The position numbers and the translations under genes were made by a program. Under the pieces are notes generated by a model. That model was not told where the DNA came from, searched no databases, and saw nothing but the letters and a program-made list of their open reading frames with translations. A stretch of 64,000 bases of DNA. Source: Streptomyces cynarae (GTDB taxonomy: Bacteria; Actinomycetota; Actinomycetes; Streptomycetales; Streptomycetaceae). Below are positions 10,192 through 20,145 of this stretch, piece after piece; position 1 is the first letter of the stretch; each line of letters begins with the position of its first letter. Location: positions 3,531,001 to 3,595,000 of the forward strand of contig NZ_CP106793.1 of assembly GCF_025642135.1 (NCBI RefSeq), given 5' to 3'.

Positions 10192-12398
10192 GTGCCCCGC
10201 TTCAGCATCGTGGTGCCCGTCTTCAAGGTGCAGGGCTTCCTGCGCGAGTGCCTGGACTCGGTCCTCGCGCAGTCGTACACCGACTTCGAGGTGATCGCGG
10301 TCGACGACCGCTCCCCGGACGGCTGCGGGGCGATCCTCGACGAGTACGCCGCCCGCGATCCGCGCGTGCGGGTGCTGCACCTGCCGGAGAACGTCGGCCT
10401 CGGCCGGGCCCGCAACGCCGGACTGCCGCACGCCGGCGGGGACTTCCTGCTCTTCCTCGACAGCGACGACACGCTCACCCCTGGCGCGCTGCGTGCGATC
10501 GCGGACCGGCTGGAGGAGACCGGGGACCCGGACGTGCTGGTCTTCGACTACGCCCGCACCTACTGGTGGGGCGGCACCCGCCGCAACGTGCTGGCCCGGA
10601 TCCTCGCCGAGAGCGGCGAGGGCACCTTCACCGCGGCCGAGCGGCCCCAGATCCTGGAACTGCTGATGGTGGTGTGGAACAAGGCGTACCGCCGGGACTT
10701 CGTCACCGAGCACGGCTTCGTCTTCCCGCCGGGCTACTACGAGGACACGCCCTGGACGTTCCCCGCGCTGCTCAGCGCGCGGCGGATCGCGACCCTCGAC
10801 CGGATCTGCGTCAGCTACCGGCAGCGCCGCCAGGGCAACATCCTGTCCACCACCAGCCGCAAGCACTTCGACGTCCACGACCAGTACGAGCGGGTCTTCG
10901 CATACGTCGACGCCCATCCGGAGCTGGCCTCCTGGCGGCCGTACCTGCACCGCAAGATGGGCGAGCACTGTCTGGACATCCTCGCCAAGCCGGACCGGCT
11001 GCCCGCCTGCGACAAGGGCGAGTTCTTCCGCCGTACCGCCGACCTCTTCCGCGCCCACAGCGCTGGGGAACCGGTCCCGGCCGAGCTGCACGTGCTGGAG
11101 GGGAGTTACGCCGGCCACCTGCTCCGGCAGCGGGCCGCCGCCGTGGGTGACGCGCTCGGCGGCGCCGCCGACAGGCCCGCGCGGTGGCGGCCCGGCGGGT
11201 CAAGCGCGGCTGGTCCTGGGCGTACGAGCGGCGGCCGCTGGATCCGGACCTGGCCGTCTACTCGGCGTTCTCGCACCGCGGCGTCCTCGGCGACCCGGCC
11301 GCGATCCACCGCGCGGCACGCGACCTCGCCCCCCACATCCGCGGTGTGTGGGTGGTGCGCCCGGACCAGGCACAGCACCTGCCGCCGGACGTCGAGTACG
11401 TCCTGCCGGGCTCCCTGGGCTATCTGCGGGTCACGGCGCGGGCCACGTACTTCGTGAACAACGTCAACTGGCCCGGCACCCTGGCCAAACGCCCGGGAAG
11501 CGTCCACATCCACACCCATCGGGGGACGCCGCTGAAGTACATGGGAGCCGACCTGCGGGACAAGCCGGGCGCCCGGCTGGGGCTCGACGTGCCGCAGATG
11601 CTGCGGCGCGCCGACCGATGGGACTACAGCCTGGTCGCCAACCGCCACTCCGAACTGGTGTGGGACCGCGCCTACCCCTGCGACTTCACCTCGGTGCGCA
11701 GCGGCAGCCCCCGCAACGACGTCCTCGTGGACGCCAAGCCCGGCGACGGGGCCGGGTTCCGGTTCCGGCACGGCATCCCCGAGGACCACACGGTGGTGCT
11801 GTACGCGCCGACCCGCCGCGACTACGTCCGCGGCGGTCACATCGACCGCTTCGACCTGACCCGCTTCGCCGAGGACCTGGGCGAGGGCCACACCCTCGTC
11901 GTACGGCTGCACCCCTCGCTGGCGGACGGTTGGGCGCGCGGCACGGGCCTGGCCGAGCTGCACCGGCGGGGCGTGCTGGTCGACGCCACCGACGAGCCGC
12001 ACGTCGAGGAGGTGATGCTCGCCTCGGACGCCCTGGTCACCGACTACTCGGCCCTGATGTTCGACTACGCCAACCTGGACCGGCCGATCGTCGTGCACGC
12101 CGACGACTGGGGTGCGTTCCGGGCGAGCCGGGGCGCCTACTTCGACATCACGGAGGACGCGCCGGGGCACGTCTCGCGCTCGTACCGGGAGCTGGCGTGG
12201 CTGTTCGCCTCCGGGTGCTGGCGGGACGAGGACTCGGCGCGGCTTCGGGCGGTGTTCCGGGCGCGGTTCTGCGCGTTCGACGACGGGCGCGCGGCCGAGC
12301 GCGTGGTGCGCACGCTGATGCTGGGCGAGCCGGACGTCCAGCCGTCGGTGCCGGCACCGGCGGTGGGCGACAGCGAGGCGCTGACGACGTCGCCGTGA
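10192..12398 (+). CDS. Two-domain wall polymer enzyme: GT2 + CDP-glycerol transferase-like (paralog 3), frameshifted
   Basis: GTG start at 10192 behind GAGGAG; about 735 residues once one base is restored. GT2 domain: PRFSIVVP, VDD 37-39 and DSDD 90-93 intact. At about 11180-11190, in the linker between domains, the frame moves from 1 to 3. An extra G there gives a continuous ARVAARRVKRGW. The C-terminal TagF-like domain reads HTHRGTPLKYMG, so Arg444 occupies the place of the catalytic-type His. The second motif is RLHPS rather than RxHYF, while TDYSALMFDYANLDRP is kept. It shares these features with paralog 1, not with paralog 2. If the frameshift is real, the two domains would be separate proteins, the second from a weak GTG at 11184. 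Confidence 0.8.
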
Positions 12399-12400
12399 AC

Positions 12401-12446
12401 GCCCGCGGCCTCGTACGCCGGGGAAAGTGCGTACGAGGCCGTGGGC
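12401..12446. terminator. Bidirectional hairpin between convergent paralog 3 and ohr
   Basis: GCCCGCGGCCTCGTACG (12401-12417) pairs with CGTACGAGGCCGTGGGC (12430-12446) over a 12-nt loop. The 17-bp stem has a single wobble. Its position between two converging stop codons suits termination from both sides. Confidence 0.8.
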
Positions 12447-12456
12447 CGCGCCGGTG

Positions 12457-12870
12457 TTACTCGATGACGAGCTCGACGGGGATGTTGCCGCGGGTGGCGT
12501 TGGAGTAGGGGCAGACCTGGTGGGCCTGCTCGACCAGCTTGCGGCCGGTCTCCTGGTCCACGGTGTCCGGCAGCTCGACGCGCAGGGTGACCGCGAGCGC
12601 GAAGCCCTCGCCCTGCTTGCCGATGCCGACCTCGGCGGTCACCGCCGCGTCGCTGACGTCGACCTTGGCCGCCCGGCCGACGAGGCCGAGCGCGCTGCCG
12701 AAGCAGGCCGCGTAACCGGCGGCGAACAGCTGCTCGGGGTTGGTGCCCTCGCCGTTGCCGCCCAGCTCCGCCGGCGGGGCCAGCTTGAGGTCGATCCTGC
12801 CGTCGGAGGAGACGGCGCGACCGTCACGGCCGTGGGTGGCGGTGGCGACAGCGGTGTAGAGCGCGTCCAT
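12457..12870 (-). CDS. ohr: Organic hydroperoxide resistance protein (Ohr/OsmC family)
   Basis: 137-residue cytoplasmic thiol peroxidase that reduces organic and fatty-acid hydroperoxides. The two redox cysteines are visible: Cys56 in AACFGSAL and Cys120 in HQVCPYSNATRGN. The active-site Glu46 lies in NPEQLFAAGY. Length and both motifs match the Ohr rather than the OsmC subgroup. It is transcribed divergently from the MarR-type regulator, with a strong palindromic operator between them, the classic arrangement for peroxide-inducible ohr. Confidence 0.95.
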   Translation of the reverse strand: MDALYTAVATATHGRDGRAVSSDGRIDLKLAPPAELGGNGEGTNPEQLFAAGYAACFGSALGLVGRAAKVDVSDAAVTAEVGIGKQGEGFALAVTLRVELPDTVDQETGRKLVEQAHQVCPYSNATRGNIPVELVIE

Positions 12871-12953
12871 GGAAAACCATCCCTCTCGAAGTCACAGGGC
12901 GGCCGGTCCCTTGCTGACCGGGGGCCGCCTTACGCAGACAAGTAGAGCACACA

Positions 12954-12975
12954 ATTCAGTTGTGCACAACTAAAT
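12954..12975. promoter_or_regulatory. OhrR operator between ohr and ohrR
   Basis: A perfect 14-bp palindrome AGTTGTGCACAACT (12958-12971) lies in the divergent intergenic region. With its flanks it extends to 22 bp with one mismatched pair. It is AT-rich against a GC-rich background, as expected of an OhrR site. It lies 25 bp before the chosen ohrR start and about 85 bp before ohr, so one site could control both. Confidence 0.75.
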
Positions 12976-13000
12976 GACGGGCAGGAGCTACCCTGTCTGC

Positions 13001-13501
13001 ATGACGACCACCCGGACCCCCCGTACGGAGGCGGTCTCCGCGGCCGAGGAGTACCTGCGCCTCGACCGCCAGATCTGCTTCTCGCTGCACGCCGCGTCGC
13101 GCGCCTTCAACGGCGTCTACCGCGTCGTCCTGAAGGACCTGGGGCTCACGTACCCGCAGTACCTGGTGATGCTGGTGCTGTGGGAGCACGGGGAGCTGCC
13201 GGTGAAGAAGCTCGGCGAGCATCTGCGACTGGACTCCGGCACGCTCTCCCCGCTGCTGAAGCGGCTGGAGGCGGCGGGCCTGGTGCGGCGGGAGCGCAGC
13301 ACCCGGGACGAGCGGTCCGTGCACATCCACCTCACGGACGAGGGCACGGCGCTCAGGGAACGCGCGCTGCTGGTGCCGCGCCGAATCGCCGCGGCGACGG
13401 GCTTCGACCTGACGGAGATCATCGAACTGCGGGAGCGCCTCGACCAGTTGACCCGCACCCTGGACGCGGCGGCACTGGACGAGACGCCCGGCTGCGCCTA
13501 G
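13001..13501 (+). CDS. ohrR: MarR-family peroxide sensor OhrR
   Basis: 166-residue winged-helix repressor. The sensing Cys26 sits in [16 protein letters not shown], the same context as the reactive Cys of known OhrR proteins; oxidation by organic hydroperoxide releases DNA. The wing helix region reads [22 protein letters not shown]. The start at 13001 was chosen over the in-frame ATG at 12974 because the latter lies inside the operator; a GGAG is 14 bp upstream. The stop TAG overlaps the stop of the convergent downstream gene (CTAG). Predicted to repress ohr and itself. Confidence 0.93.
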   Translation: MTTTRTPRTEAVSAAEEYLRLDRQICFSLHAASRAFNGVYRVVLKDLGLTYPQYLVMLVLWEHGELPVKKLGEHLRLDSGTLSPLLKRLEAAGLVRRERSTRDERSVHIHLTDEGTALRERALLVPRRIAAATGFDLTEIIELRERLDQLTRTLDAAALDETPGCA

Positions 13502-15018
13502 TTCGACCCGTTCGACGGCGGCACCTGGCGGCGTACGTAGAGTCGAAGTGTGAGGTGCGGGCGCACGTACTCCTCGCGGGTGACGAAGTCGCGTTTCACG
13601 ACCGCGAGTTTGACGCGGTCCGTCGCGTTCCAGGGGGTCCAGGAGGAATCCAGCGCGTACCGCTCGGTGACCACCCAGACATACCTGAGCCCCTCGAGCC
13701 GCCGCCGCAGCTCCTCGGGACCGACCTCCCGTCCGTACAGCGTCCCGCTCTCGGCGGCCGGCACGCCCAACGCCACGTCCCGGACCCCCCGGAACCCGGC
13801 CGGATAGGCGAGCGCCGACCGCCGCTCCAGCGAGGGCAGGAACAACACGGGATCCCCGGACCGCACCCGCTGCGCCACGGCCGCGGACACGGCCCCGAGA
13901 TCATCGGGCCGGTGCGCGGCCCGCCGGTCGTCCCGGAGCAGGGGCAGCTGCACGAGGAACACACAACAGACGGCCACGACCCCGAGCAGGGCCACGCCGT
14001 CGCCGTACAGCCGGCGGTCGATGTGCGTCCACCCACCGAGCCGCAGTCGCCGCGCCGACCCGACCACCCGCTCCGCCCCGGCCGCCGCCAGCAACGGCAC
14101 CCCGGCCAGCGAGTACAGCACATACCGGTCGTAGTACAACGGCCGGAACTGCGACACCGCCATCAGCACCGTCGGCGGAACCACCAGCAGCGGCGCCGCG
14201 ACCCCCGCCAGGGAAACCCCCCGCGGCAACGGCGCCAGAGCCCCCAGCACCGCCAGCCCCAGGCACGGCACGAGCACCCGGCGCGACGGCCCGAAGAACT
14301 GCTCCACCAGCCCCCGCACGCTCCGCGCGTCCGGCACAGTCAGCCACGCCACCTGCTCCGCCTGCCCCCGGGACACCAGCACCAGCGGCACCAGCACCGC
14401 CACGGCGGCCCCGGCCGCACTCCCCCACCGAAGCCACAGCCGCCCCGGCACCCGTGCCAGCGCCAACGTGCAGGCGTGCGCCGCCAGCATCAGCGCCGCG
14501 AACTCGTGCAGTACACACGTGACGGCGACGACCACCCCGTACGGCCACCACCTCCCGCCTTCCACGGCCCGCACGAGCAGCAGGGTCGCCCCCGCCACCC
14601 CGGCCGCGACCAGCGCGTAGGAACGCCCTTCCTGCGCGTAGTGCCCGACCATCGGCGTCACCGCGTAGAGCAGCCCCGCCCACAGCCCCACGCGCGGCCG
14701 CCCGAGGCGCACTCCCAGCGCGGCGACCAGACCCGCCGCCGCGGCCGCCCCGCACACCGAGGGCAGCCGCAGCAGCACCTCGCCCGGGTGGACGGCCAGG
14801 ACCGGGTGCATCAGCAGGTAGTACAGGCCGTGCACCGCGTCCACGCTCCGCAGCAGATGCCAGATCTGCGGCAGCGAGCGGCGCGCCACCTGGAACGTGG
14901 CCGCCTCGTCACGCCACATGCCGTCACGGTCCAGCCCCCACAGCCCGAGTGTGAACATGACGACGACGGGCACCAGGACGGCGATGCGCTCCTCGCGCCT
15001 CATCGGTGATCGGCTCAT
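13498..15018 (-). CDS. Polytopic GT-C glycosyltransferase (GT39/GT83-like)
   Basis: About 506 residues with 10-12 hydrophobic spans and a soluble C-terminal end. The first extracytoplasmic loop has DGMWRDEAATF, the acidic pair typical of GT-C enzymes (PMT, ArnT, mycobacterial mannosyl/arabinosyl transferases) that use polyprenyl-phosphate sugars outside the membrane. Start uncertain: ATG 15018 (MSRSPMRRE) is chosen, ATG 15003 or 15033 are possible, and none has a clear ribosome site. It lies back to back with another GT-C gene (15125). Acceptor unknown; the neighbours suggest a wall polymer or a membrane glycan. Confidence 0.78.
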   Translation of the reverse strand: MSRSPMRREERIAVLVPVVVMFTLGLWGLDRDGMWRDEAATFQVARRSLPQIWHLLRSVDAVHGLYYLLMHPVLAVHPGEVLLRLPSVCGAAAAAGLVAALGVRLGRPRVGLWAGLLYAVTPMVGHYAQEGRSYALVAAGVAGATLLLVRAVEGGRWWPYGVVVAVTCVLHEFAALMLAAHACTLALARVPGRLWLRWGSAAGAAVAVLVPLVLVSRGQAEQVAWLTVPDARSVRGLVEQFFGPSRRVLVPCLGLAVLGALAPLPRGVSLAGVAAPLLVVPPTVLMAVSQFRPLYYDRYVLYSLAGVPLLAAAGAERVVGSARRLRLGGWTHIDRRLYGDGVALLGVVAVCCVFLVQLPLLRDDRRAAHRPDDLGAVSAAVAQRVRSGDPVLFLPSLERRSALAYPAGFRGVRDVALGVPAAESGTLYGREVGPEELRRRLEGLRYVWVVTERYALDSSWTPWNATDRVKLAVVKRDFVTREEYVRPHLTLRLYVRRQVPPSNGSN

Positions 15019-15124
15019 GCCCGCATTCAACATGCGCGGGTTTCGTACGATTAAATAACTTTTGCCCCGAGTTGACGCTGTATCCACCACACGCGCCACG
15101 CAGACGGCCTACCATCCGGGCTTG

Positions 15125-16456
15125 ATGAGTGCCTTGAAGACTGCCCTGGAACGCCCGGCGACCAGACCGGCACCCTTTTTCCCGCCGCCCTTCTGGAAGA
15201 GGGTGCGCCGGACGCATCGGTTGCTTCTGCTCGCCGTCGGCTGGCTCACCACCCGTGCCCTGATGCTCTGGCTGCTCGCCCACGACCAGTACGCGCTGCT
15301 CGGCCGGGGCGGAGTCGCGAAGGAGGTCTGGAAGCTCTACTTCCACTGGTACGGCATCCTCCGGCACGGCGCCTTCCCCTCCGGCGACCACCTGTGGCAG
15401 TACCCGCCGGGCGCCGGCGCGGTGCTCCTTTCGCCCGGGCTCCTGCCGGGGCTGACCTACTTTCAGGCGTTCGTGGTCATCACGTTGTTCACGGACGCCT
15501 TGATCACGCTCGTCCTCGCGTACGCAGGCACCCGCCGGGGCCGCTCGCTGCGGGGCGCGGCGCTGTGGATCGGCGGTCTGCCGCTGCTGTGGCACATCCC
15601 GCTCGTCCGGTACGACATCCAGGTCACCGCCTTCGCCGTCGTCTCGCTGCTCACGGTGGGGCGCTCCGCGCGCCTGGGCGGCGCGTTCGCGGCCCTCGGC
15701 GCCCTCGTCAAGGTGTGGCCGGCGCTGGCGCTCATCGGCACACCACGAGGCCGCGGCACCCGCCAGGCGTGGACGACGGCGGCCGTCACCGTGGTGACGC
15801 TGCTCGCCGTGGTCGCGGTCCTGTTCCGCAACCCGTTCGACTTCCTGCGCCAACAGGGCGGCCGGGGCGTGCAGATCGAGTCGCTGGGCGGCACGGTACT
15901 GATGCTGGCGCGCCGGGCCGGCTGGTCGGGCACCACCCGCTACCAGTACGGCGCCGTGGAGTTCGTCGGCCCGCATGTGCGCGCGGTCGCAGACTGCTCG
16001 CTCGCGCTGACCGCGGTCGCCTTCGCGCTGCTGCTGCTGTGGCGGCTGCGCGCCCGCCACTGGACGCCGGCGACCCCGTACGACGCGGCGCTGACGGCCG
16101 TGCTGCTGTTCACGGTGACGAGCCGGGTGATCAGCCCCCAGTACATGATCTGGCTGGTCGGCCTCTGTGCCGTCTGCCTGACCACACGGCACACCACTCA
16201 ACGCCCGGTGGCCTGGCTCATCCTGGCGGCGACCGCGATCAGCGCCGTGGTGTACCCCGCCTTCTACGGGCAAGTGATCAACTCCACCTGGAGGGGCTGT
16301 CTGCTCATGCTGGCCCGCAACGGACTGCTGACCACCGCAGCGGTCATGTCGTTCGTCCGCCTGTGGCGCTCCGGGCGCGCGGTGCCGCAGCGAGAGGATG
16401 CGGACGCCCCCGCAGGGAAGGACCGGGTTGCCGCCCTCTTCCCCACAGGGCGTTAA
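15125..16456 (+). CDS. GT87-family membrane mannosyltransferase-like protein
   Basis: About 443 residues, polytopic, of the DUF2029/GT87 type (relatives include mycobacterial PimE-like alpha-mannosyltransferases using polyprenyl-phosphate-mannose). Typical sequence includes the long first loop with WKLYFHWYG and QYPPGAGAVLL, LVKVWPALAL in the middle, and VTSRVISPQYMIWLVG near the C-terminus. ATG 15125 (MSALKTALE) is preferred to an earlier frame extension to 15062, because the extension overlaps the divergent gene's upstream region and looks non-coding. Its TAA lies in GTTAAG-N5-CTTAAC, a small inverted repeat. Sugar and acceptor unknown. Confidence 0.8.
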   Translation: MSALKTALERPATRPAPFFPPPFWKRVRRTHRLLLLAVGWLTTRALMLWLLAHDQYALLGRGGVAKEVWKLYFHWYGILRHGAFPSGDHLWQYPPGAGAVLLSPGLLPGLTYFQAFVVITLFTDALITLVLAYAGTRRGRSLRGAALWIGGLPLLWHIPLVRYDIQVTAFAVVSLLTVGRSARLGGAFAALGALVKVWPALALIGTPRGRGTRQAWTTAAVTVVTLLAVVAVLFRNPFDFLRQQGGRGVQIESLGGTVLMLARRAGWSGTTRYQYGAVEFVGPHVRAVADCSLALTAVAFALLLLWRLRARHWTPATPYDAALTAVLLFTVTSRVISPQYMIWLVGLCAVCLTTRHTTQRPVAWLILAATAISAVVYPAFYGQVINSTWRGCLLMLARNGLLTTAAVMSFVRLWRSGRAVPQREDADAPAGKDRVAALFPTGR

Positions 16457-16500
16457 GGGCCGCTTAACAGATCATTACCGGCTGCCCGTATTCTCGGCAC

Positions 16501-18114
16501 GTGGAAGCGATGGGTCACCCTCACGATGCACAGGTCAGCGTCGTCGTCATCGGATACGACGACGCCGCCCATGTGGCAGACGCGGTCCGTTCGGCCCTCG
16601 CGCAGGGCGGGGTCGTCCGCGAGGTGATCGCGGTCGACGACTGCTCGTCGGACGGCAGCGCCGAGCTGCTGCACGCCCTGGCGGCCGAGGAGCCGCGCGT
16701 CAAGGTGATCAGCCGGACCACCAACAGCGGCGGCTGCGGCACCCCGCGCAACGACGGGATCGAGGCGGCGACCGCCCCGTACGTGATGTTCCTGGACAGC
16801 GACGACGTGCTGCCGCCGGGCGCGGTGGACGCGCTGCTCATGGCGGCCGTCGCGCACGGCACCCAGCTCGCCGCCGGCCTGTGTGTGCGCCGCGAGCTGC
16901 CCTCGGGCCGCGAGGTGCCCTGGCAGCCGGAGCTGTACGAGCGGGCCGTGGTGGTCTCCCACCCCTCCCGGCGCCCCGGCCTGGCCCACGACACGCTGTG
17001 CGTCAACAAGCTGTACCGCACCGACTTCCTGCGCGAGCACGGCATCCGCTTCCCCGACGGCCGCTTCCACTACGAGGACTTCGTCTTCAGCGCGCGCGTG
17101 CTGGCCGCCGGCCCGAGCATCGCCGTGATCCCCGACATCGTGTACATCTGGCACGTGCGCCGCTCCGCCCAGCGCCTGTCCATCTCCCTCGCCCGCGCCG
17201 ACATCGAGAACTGGAAGGCGCGCATGGAGGCGACCCGGCAGTCGCACGAGATCCTGCTGGGCGCCGGCGAGAAACAGCTGGCGCGGGCGGCCCGCACCAC
17301 CTTCCTGGACCGGGGCCTGCGCATGTACACGCGGGAGCTGCCGTTGCGCGACGAGGAGTACCGCAAGGAGTGGTGGCGGCTCACACGCGCGTACCTCGAG
17401 GAATTCGAGGCGGCCGACTTCGCGCAGGCGTCCGTGCCCGGGCGGGTCGTCGCACAGGTGGTGCTCGCCTCCGAGCAGCCGCGCGACCTGCACCGGCTCA
17501 AGGAGCTCGCGGCCCGTCCGGCACGGCTGACCCCGCGGTACGCGAGGACGGCGGACGGCACGCCCGTCTGGTCGGACGACCTGCCGCAGGTCCGGCTCGA
17601 GCACCTGCTGCAATGCCCCATGGAGCAGTTGCCGGTCACCGTCGACGCGGAACTGCGTCCCGGGGCGCGTGCCGCCCGGCTGCGGCTGCGCCTGCACGAG
17701 CTGTACGGGCGGGTGGAGAACGCGCGTCCGGCCCGGGTGGACGTGGAGTTCGTGCTCCGGGAGGACGAGAAGCGGGTGGGGCTGTCCACCACGGCCGAGC
17801 TCCGGAAGGACCCGGACTCCGCCGGCTGGACGGCCGAGACACCGGTGGACCTGGCGGCGCTCGGCGCCGGAACCTGGGACCTGAAGCTGACGCTCCGCTT
17901 CGATGACGGAACGAGCCGCGAGACCGCGCCGCACGCCGTCGCCGGCGCCGGCCTGCTGCGCCGCCAGGCGGTGCCGAGTCTTAGGCACGGCGTGCTGCTG
18001 GTGCAGCCGTACGCGACGCACTCGGGTGCGTTGGCGCTGAGGGTGGCGTCGGGAGCGCGAGGTGTGACATCGGTCGCGCGGCGCAGGCTCCGGCGCCTGC
18101 TTCACTTGAGGTGA
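16501..18114 (+). CDS. GT2 glycosyltransferase with C-terminal accessory domain (wall polymer decoration type)
   Basis: 537 residues from GTG 16501. GT-A fold at the N-terminus: QVSVVVIGYDD, the nucleotide-sugar motif VDDCSSDGS, NSGGCGTPRN, and the metal-binding LDSDD. The second half lacks spans and ends in a beta-rich region (VEFVLREDEKRVGLS and following) and a basic tail. This layout recalls TarS/TarP-like enzymes that glycosylate wall teichoic acid. It is clearly paralogous to the gene at 29041-30717, which shares NSGGC..PRN and the MYxxELPxRDEE region. Predicted cytoplasmic and membrane-associated; the donor sugar is not evident. Confidence 0.85.
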   Translation: MEAMGHPHDAQVSVVVIGYDDAAHVADAVRSALAQGGVVREVIAVDDCSSDGSAELLHALAAEEPRVKVISRTTNSGGCGTPRNDGIEAATAPYVMFLDSDDVLPPGAVDALLMAAVAHGTQLAAGLCVRRELPSGREVPWQPELYERAVVVSHPSRRPGLAHDTLCVNKLYRTDFLREHGIRFPDGRFHYEDFVFSARVLAAGPSIAVIPDIVYIWHVRRSAQRLSISLARADIENWKARMEATRQSHEILLGAGEKQLARAARTTFLDRGLRMYTRELPLRDEEYRKEWWRLTRAYLEEFEAADFAQASVPGRVVAQVVLASEQPRDLHRLKELAARPARLTPRYARTADGTPVWSDDLPQVRLEHLLQCPMEQLPVTVDAELRPGARAARLRLRLHELYGRVENARPARVDVEFVLREDEKRVGLSTTAELRKDPDSAGWTAETPVDLAALGAGTWDLKLTLRFDDGTSRETAPHAVAGAGLLRRQAVPSLRHGVLLVQPYATHSGALALRVASGARGVTSVARRRLRRLLHLR

Positions 18115-18196
18115 AGGACGGCAGGAGAACCCCACCTGCTTCACTGGAGTCGCAGCAAGAACACGACAGGCCAACGAGCAAGGAGACGGCCGCATC

Positions 18197-19177
18197 ATGA
18201 CCTGGCTGATCACCGGCGGTGCCGGTTACATCGGGGCGCACGTCGTCCGTGCGATGACCGAGGCGGGCGAGCGTGCCGTGGTGTACGACGACCTGTCCAC
18301 GGGCATCGCCGAGCGCGTGCCCGCGGAGGTGCCGTTCGTGGAGGGCTCCACCCTGGACGGCGACCTGCTGCGCCGCACGCTGGCGGAGCACTCGGTGACC
18401 GGGGTCGTGCACCTGGCGGCGAAGAAGCAGGTGGGCGAGTCGGTGGAGCTGCCGCTGCACTACTACCGGGAGAACGTGGAGGGGCTGCGCGTCCTGCTGG
18501 AAGCGGTGACGGAGTCCCAGGTTCCGTCCTTCGTGTTCTCCTCGTCCGCCGCCGTGTACGGCATGCCGGATGTGGACCTGGTCACGGAGGAGACTCCGTG
18601 CGTCCCGATGTCGCCGTACGGTGAGACCAAGCTGGCCGGCGAGTGGCTGGTCCGGGCGACGGGAAGGGCGACCGGCCTGTCCACGGCGTCCCTGCGCTAC
18701 TTCAACGTGGCGGGCGCGGCGAGCCCCGAGCTGGCGGACGTCGGCGTCTTCAACCTGATCCCGATGGTGTTCGAGAAGCTGACCGAGAACGCGGCACCGC
18801 GCATCTTCGGCGACGACTACGCCACACCCGACGGCACCTGCATCCGCGACTACATCCATGTGGCCGACCTTGCGGAGGCCCACGTCGCGGCCGCCCGCGC
18901 GCTCCAGGCCTCTCCCGGCACGGACCTCACCCTCAACATCGGCCGCGGGGAGGGCGTGTCGGTCCGCGAGATGATCGACCGCATCAACGCGGTCACCGGC
19001 TACGACACCCCGCCGACGGTCACCCCGCGCCGCCCCGGCGACCCGGCCCGCGTCGTCGCCTCGGCCGACCGTATCGCCCGGGAACTGGGCTGGACGGCGA
19101 AGCGCGACGTGGAGGACATGATCACCTCGGCGTGGGAGGGCTGGGTGCGCAGGCATCCGGAGGCGGCTCGGCGGTAG
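18197..19177 (+). CDS. galE: UDP-glucose 4-epimerase
   Basis: 326-residue extended SDR converting UDP-glucose to UDP-galactose (or the GlcNAc pair). NAD-binding GGAGYIG is at residues 7-13. The catalytic triad is seen as SSAAVYG and YGETK (Tyr about 140, Lys about 144). LRYFNVAGA and CIRDYIHVADLAEAH are classic GalE signatures. ATG 18197 has a good AAGGAGA site. Its location among wall-glycan transferases suggests it supplies UDP-galactose or UDP-GalNAc locally, not the Leloir gal operon. It converges on the SDR gene with a 5-bp gap. Confidence 0.93.
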   Translation: MTWLITGGAGYIGAHVVRAMTEAGERAVVYDDLSTGIAERVPAEVPFVEGSTLDGDLLRRTLAEHSVTGVVHLAAKKQVGESVELPLHYYRENVEGLRVLLEAVTESQVPSFVFSSSAAVYGMPDVDLVTEETPCVPMSPYGETKLAGEWLVRATGRATGLSTASLRYFNVAGAASPELADVGVFNLIPMVFEKLTENAAPRIFGDDYATPDGTCIRDYIHVADLAEAHVAAARALQASPGTDLTLNIGRGEGVSVREMIDRINAVTGYDTPPTVTPRRPGDPARVVASADRIARELGWTAKRDVEDMITSAWEGWVRRHPEAARR

Positions 19178-19182
19178 GACGC

Positions 19183-20115
19183 TCAGGCCCTCGCGGCCCG
19201 CGAGGGCTCCGGGAGCTGCGGAAAGGTGACGCCGGTCAGTTCCTCGGAGACCGTCCACAGACGGCGGGCCGCCTCCGGGTCACTGGCCGCCCGGGAGCGG
19301 CCGACCAGGGTCGGTGCGCCGCGCATCTCGTTCAGGCCGTCGGGGCCGACGTAGCTCGCGCCGGGCAGGTCCTGGGTCGCGGCGTACAGGGTGGGCAACG
19401 CGCCCGCCCTGTCGTCCTGGGCGAACAGGCGGTTGCCGACCTGCATCGCGATCCGGCGCAGGGCGCTCGCGTCGTGGCCCTGGAGGTTGGTCGCGGCCCA
19501 GCCCGGGTGCGCGGCCAGAGCCCGCACCCGCGAGCCCGCCTCGGTCAGGCGGCGTTGCAACTCCAGGGTGAACAGCAGGTTGGCCAGCTTGGACTGGGCG
19601 TAGGCCGCCATCGGGGAGTACTCGCCGGTCAGGTTCAGGTTCTCGAAGTGGATGCGCGCACCCGGATACCGGTGCATGCCCGATGACACGGTGACCACGC
19701 GATCCGTCACATGCGGCAGCAGCAGGTTCGTCAGGGCGAAGTGCCCCAGGTGGTTGGTGCCGAACTGGGTTTCGAAGCCGTCCTTGGTGGTTCCCTCGGG
19801 GACGTTCATGACCCCGGCGTTGTTGACGAGCACGTCGATGCGGCCCTGCCACTCGCCGGCGAACTCCCGTACGGAGGCCAGGTCGGCCAGGTCGAGTCGG
19901 CGCACCTCCAGGCGGCCCTTCGCCCCGCGCACGGTGGCGGCGGCCGCCTCGCCGCGCCGGGGATCGCGTACGGCGAGCACCACATGGGCGCCGGCCCGGG
20001 CGAGGGCGTCGGCGGTGGCGAGCCCGAGGCCGCTGTTGGCGCCGGTGATGACGACGGTGCGGCCGGTCCGGTCGGTCATGTCGTCGGCATTCCACTTGTG
20101 CTGTGTCTTTGGCAT
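19183..20115 (-). CDS. Short-chain dehydrogenase/reductase (retinol dehydrogenase-like)
   Basis: About 310 residues. Rossmann motif [21 protein letters not shown], and a [11 protein letters not shown] catalytic Tyr/Lys place it in the classical SDR group close to oxidoreductases annotated as retinol dehydrogenase-like. ATG 20115 with GAAGG just upstream is preferred; MTDRTGRT at 20079 is the alternative. Divergent from a TetR gene with a palindrome between them, so probably repressed by that TetR. Substrate unknown. Confidence 0.88.
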   Translation of the reverse strand: MPKTQHKWNADDMTDRTGRTVVITGANSGLGLATADALARAGAHVVLAVRDPRRGEAAAATVRGAKGRLEVRRLDLADLASVREFAGEWQGRIDVLVNNAGVMNVPEGTTKDGFETQFGTNHLGHFALTNLLLPHVTDRVVTVSSGMHRYPGARIHFENLNLTGEYSPMAAYAQSKLANLLFTLELQRRLTEAGSRVRALAAHPGWAATNLQGHDASALRRIAMQVGNRLFAQDDRAGALPTLYAATQDLPGASYVGPDGLNEMRGAPTLVGRSRAASDPEAARRLWTVSEELTGVTFPQLPEPSRAARA

Positions 20116-20145
20116 GCCCTTCAAAGTAGGCGCCGCCAACAATGC

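Noticed and set aside
11184..12398. Separate polymerase gene from GTG 11184
   Set aside because: No ribosome site; the homologous paralog 2 is one fused protein and one added G joins the frames. Kept as possible only if the frameshift is real.
16452..16468. GTTAAG-N5-CTTAAC inverted repeat as terminator
   Set aside because: AT-rich 6-bp stem is too weak for a terminator here; could be an operator but nothing else supports it.
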